Source: Tamarix chinensis
Lineage: Eukaryota > Streptophyta > Magnoliopsida > Caryophyllales > Tamaricaceae
Assembly (NCBI GenBank): GCA_030549775.1
Contig: CM060175.1
Coordinates: 82,742,745 to 82,806,744 of the forward strand
Reading direction: 5' to 3'
DNA: 64,000 bases
Made by a program: the position numbers and the translations under genes. The notes below the pieces were generated by a model that worked only from the letters and a program-made list of their open reading frames with translations, did no database searches and was not told the DNA's origin. Below are positions 60,450 to 64,000 of the stretch, one piece after another (position 1 is the stretch's first letter; every line of letters starts with the position of its first letter).

Positions 60450-61250
60450 AATAAATATAAAACTTCTTCATTCAAATTGTCTTCATTACTATCCTCATTG
60501 TTTATCTGTCTACCTCACGATCACCCTCATGAATATGTCAATCACTCCCATTGGCAAGAAAAGTGCCTCAATTTCATCTTTTGTCAGAAGAACATCCTCA
60601 TCAATGATGGGAAATATGTTTTCAACAATTTTAACATCTCTAGAAATAAAATATCTCGTTTTTTCAAATTCATATAATTTCCGCCTCTTGTTATCAAAAG
60701 GATAACCAAGAAATATAAAGTTTGGACTACGCTCACCAAATTTATCATGACTTTTTAAATTGAGCATAACAAAGACAACCAAAGGCATGTATATGCATGT
60801 ATGGTGCTAATTTTCTACGAGCATTTCATAAGGATTTATTCGAGCATTCAAAAAAAAAGATCAATTGATCAAGTACAAGACAATTAAAATATATTCACCC
60901 CAAAATTTAATTGGCATATTTCCCTAATTATGTAACTTCTAAAATATGTATGTGTTTTCTCTTAACTCTACCATTTTTTTGAGATGTATGACCACATGAG
61001 GTTTGAAAAAATATTCCACTTTCAGCAAATAATTGCTTAAGAGGTTTAACATTTGTTCCATTATTGCTTCTAACACATTTTACTTCTTTATTAAATTGGT
61101 GGTGCACAATATATTTTTGTTATGATACCATGCCCTTTCGTTTTGTCAAACATGAAATAAATCCACACAACCTTCGAGTAGTCATCTACTACGATCCAAA
61201 AATGGCATAAACTATAAAAGGACATCATACAATAAAGACCCCAAATATCA
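60450..61250 (-). pseudogene. Copia integrase remnant
   Basis: The frame at 60510-60788 reads SHDKFGERSPNFIFLGYPFD and then FEKTRYFISRDVKIVENIFP, matching the end of Copia integrase (FLGYP, then F.SRDV.F.E..FP). The catalytic core upstream of it is decayed. Confidence 0.8.
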
Positions 61251-62293
61251 CAATGTATTAATAAGAAATTTTTAACAACAAAACTTTAACTAATAAGAAA
61301 ATCATCTCTTGTATGTTTATCCCTAAAAGAGATGTCACAACATGTATTCCTCCTTTTTCATCATCAATAATTATAAAAAGGGGAATTATATTGATACGAT
61401 ATGAACGATAAACTATCTGCTTATACCACAACTTAAATTTGTCATCTAATTCAATTTTGCATACCCAAATCTTTGTTGTGCCACAAAAGACATTGACCCC
61501 ATCCTCATTTTCACCTACTCCTATGAGGGTCCTCAAAGTGTAGTCCTATATTACAAATAGTTTATTAGTAAAATTAATAACATGATTTACATCCTTAATT
61601 AATCGAGCCACGGGCATAAGGTTACAAGTGAACTGAGGTACAAATAAAACATTATAAAGTGTTATTCCTCACCGACATTGATGATTCCATCTTGCTTTGC
61701 AGTAGTTGATTCTCCATTAGGCAAATGGATAAGCAGAAACATAATATTATGCACATCACTGCATGCATCTCATGTCATGTGACGAGATGCTTCAGTATCA
61801 ATCTACTAAATATATAAATCACAATTACTCATCAATTTGTCAATAGCACTAGAATTTTTATGACTCTAGGCCAATGACACTAGAGCTAACCAATATTCTA
61901 AAATGAGGTTTGGAAGTGTTTGCCCCTCACCTTCATGCAATCACCTAATATTAGATCCAACTGCATTGGTTCCAACATTCAATGTAGTGTTAGTGGTTGT
62001 CGCAACACTTGTTGCCCCTCTACCATTGCCACCAACACTTCTTAATTCCAATGCTTCCACAAACACTATATCCAAATACTTACCTTGAAGACCAATAGTT
62101 TGGATGACTGATTAACTGGTAACAAATTTTCATGACACGCCCCTTCTTTTTGCAATATGTGCACACATGTTTGGGTTCTACATTTAAAATTTTACTTTTT
62201 TTCTCATCTAATTTTTCTCCACTCATAGTTGTGTCTATCGTATGAGTATTGTGGGGATACTTGTTAATTTTCCCACATAGGGCTTTGATACCC
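61251..62293 (-). pseudogene. Copia gag zinc knuckle and protease remnant
   Basis: The zinc knuckle near 62110-62170 reads HVCTYCKKKGRVMKICY, with arginine in place of the metal-binding histidine. The protease region near 61775-61805 reads DTEASRHMT where DTGASRHMT is expected, so the glycine of the active site is replaced by glutamate. Both changes would inactivate the products. Confidence 0.75.
62280..62293 (-). other. primer binding site, second Copia element
   Basis: On the minus strand GGGTATCAAAGCCC, close to the initiator tRNA site TGGTATCAGAGC with two or three changes. It sits beside the right-hand LTR and confirms minus orientation. Confidence 0.65.
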
Positions 62294-62506
62294 TAAGAAA
62301 ATTTTTTGGATCAAGTTCTATATTTCTCATTCATAGGTTTCAAATATATACACAATTACATGCCTCATATTGAATCAAAGTTGGAATGATATTTGGAAGA
62401 AAAAAAGTCAACATCATGTTGATAATATTAGTTTTGGTAGTCCCTTCGTACGTAATTAAATACAATATTTGAATATGATGTTGACTTTGACTTTCTTTCC
62501 CTAACA
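62294..62506 (-). repeat. 5' LTR of the second Copia element
   Basis: Counterpart of 58389-58619, ending CCCTAACA before the ACATA duplication. The inner boundary is set by the primer site. Confidence 0.75.
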
Positions 62507-62511
62507 ACATA

Positions 62512-64000
62512 GCATGCACCTACTAATTAACCCATATATTGTCATAGTTTTGAAGCAATATCCATGTATATATATATATGCATCGATCGCTACTCTATTC
62601 CATCAGCCTAAATCTTCCCGTCCCCATTTCTTGCATAGACAAATAGATTTGATTTCATGAAACCGGTGCGTATTAAGGTGCGGCAGTCGATCCAATTGAA
62701 AACAAGTCTCCACATAGATATTCACTCTATGATGGATATTTTCCTTGAGCGTCAACAGGACCTAAGACCAGGAACTACTAGTACCAAATAGAACAAAGTT
62801 AATGAGGTGCACTGTACCAAGAGCAAAGATAGTTGATGATGTAAGTGTTGATCTTGGACACACACACACACAAACAAAAAAAATCATTGATGCGAGCTTA
62901 ATTAATAGTGAGGGCTGTAAACAAGCTATGTGATGAGTAGCTCACTCCACGATAACCGGAAGGAACTCACCTTTGCTAAGCCCTAGAAGTACATGAATGC
63001 GTTCCTTGAGTGAGGATGGTAGTCCATGCATGGAAACTATTGTTACTGCCTCCATGAACAAAGATAAAGTTCGAGCGTCCTCTCTATAATTATATATCAG
63101 TAAACAATATGAAACGATAATCTCATCAAAAATATTCTTTAACGTGAAGTAGTTGAAGCAGCATTTTTATTAGAAATCGATATATTTTGTGAGAAATAAA
63201 TGGTGAAAATTTGTTAGCTTTGACCTCGTGTGTGTGTGTGTGTGGTCAAAATATGACTTAAATATTGGGTTGGATGGAGTGTGTTTGGCCGGATTAGCCT
63301 GAATCCCCTGACATTCGTCTGAATCGAACTATTTCCGATGAATCTGATACGTAGAGTGCGGGTCACTTTTGCAAAACAGGAGTAGCTAGGTCGTCCGTAA
63401 AAACACACGTCCACAATGCTCAACTCCTTATAAGTTACCCAGGGCGTCCTCTAACTTAATCTAACCAAAGAAGTCATCCATAGTTGTTGAACAGACCGGC
63501 CCGTATAAAGTACTCGGTGCCCGGCCAACACAGATAAAGTATACGGAGAAAATGCCAAGAAAAGAAAAAAACACTTAGTGGTAGATGTATGTATGTATGG
63601 GAATGATGTACTGCGTCGTATCTGTCTGGTGTAATATTTTATAAAAAGCAATGATCGTGAAAGTCCTCGTAGTCGTGGGTAGGATTTCTGTTTCCGTGAT
63701 GATATGTCCCGGACGTGATTCAAAGCTCGCTTTTTTTGTAGGTAGCTAGTGATTGTTCGTTCATCTAAGAATAATTAGAACGTCCAAAAGTTGGAGTGCC
63801 ATGATGACGATCATGATTCGGTGCATTATTTTAGGGTCTCCTGTCCCTTACTTTAGGAGCAAAGGCGCAGCATCCCAGGATGAGAAACGGCACGAGAAAT
63901 ATGGATGATGAGGAGCGGACAATATAATTAATACTACTAGCAGCCTCTACTCTACTAGTAGTATTAAATAATTTAATCTGAGATGTATGTATGTATGTAT
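62512..64000. other. right-end intergenic DNA with microsatellites
   Basis: Contains (TA)n at about 62560-62578, (CA)n at about 62862-62873, (GT)n at 63228-63243 and (GTAT)n at 63984-64000. Two minus-strand frames (63214-63423 and 63451-63723) show no recognisable domain. This could be upstream sequence of a gene beyond the window. Confidence 0.5.

Larger units (their letters stand above)
58389..62506 (-). mobile_element. second degenerate Ty1/Copia element with short LTRs (about 4.1 kb)
   Basis: Perfect 5-bp duplication ACATA at 58384-58388 and 62507-62511. Direct repeats of about 210-230 bp lie at each end (58389-58619 and about 62294-62506). On the minus strand the order is zinc knuckle, protease, integrase, reverse transcriptase, RNase H, polypurine tract. 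A primer site (GGTATCAAAGC, close to TGGTATCAGAGC) adjoins the right LTR. Every domain is broken by stops or shifts. It is unrelated in position and LTR sequence to the Copia at 30639. Confidence 0.87.

Noticed and set aside
60510..60788. Intact gene for a 92-residue protein
   Set aside because: It is the end of a Copia integrase, enclosed by matching LTRs and a target duplication.
63451..63723. Minus-strand frame of 90 residues
   Set aside because: No recognisable domain and no splice partners; listed only as part of the unassigned right end.

Overview
The window is nuclear DNA of a flowering plant. Three genes have plant-type splice sites and plant-specific families: a CDF metal transporter of the MTPC2 type, a WRC-domain protein and an RMA/RNF5-type RING protein. 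Most of the rest is plant transposon sequence (L1-type LINE, Copia, hAT-like MITEs and a long-LTR family). I cannot name the species. The intergenic DNA is AT-rich and there is no sign of bacterial or organellar sequence.

Layout. 1-4160: a poorly defined left end, then the last five exons of an MTPC2-like gene (3216-4157). 4160-10400: AT-rich repeats, including two non-autonomous hAT-like elements with readable 8-bp target-site duplications (5410-5821 and 7892-9627). 10441-13339: a complete four-exon WRC-domain gene. 14650-50640: a nested transposon island. Its base layers are degenerate LINEs; a degenerate Copia element (30639 to about 45494) sits among them. Five elements of one long family (16070-20342 +, 24997-28068 -, 33330-38028 +, 40649-44808 -, 45552-50161 +; 3.1 to 4.7 kb) have inserted into the LINEs and the Copia. 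51994-53295: an intact single-exon RING E3 ligase gene. 54600-58380: AT-rich intergenic DNA with one MITE. 58389-62506: a second degenerate Copia element on the minus strand, with short LTRs and a perfect 5-bp duplication. 62512-64000: no gene seen.

The most interesting part is the family of five long elements. Each begins TG and ends CA or TA within inverted termini of the type TGTAAyACCCC/GGGGTGTTACA, and each is flanked by a 5-bp target duplication (two perfect, three with 4 of 5 matches). None contains retrotransposon coding sequence. They look like solo LTRs of one family with unusually long LTRs. They share an internal order: a pyrimidine-rich GC island with a TATA box, an (ATT)n tract, a short block bounded by splice-like sites (exactly 62 nt in three copies), an array of hairpin-forming units around CCACCGGCTATAATAGTGG, and a terminal stem-loop. 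One copy also carries an array of W-box-like TTGAC motifs. I found no evidence of a defence system, gene cluster or other multi-gene system; the three genes appear unrelated in function.
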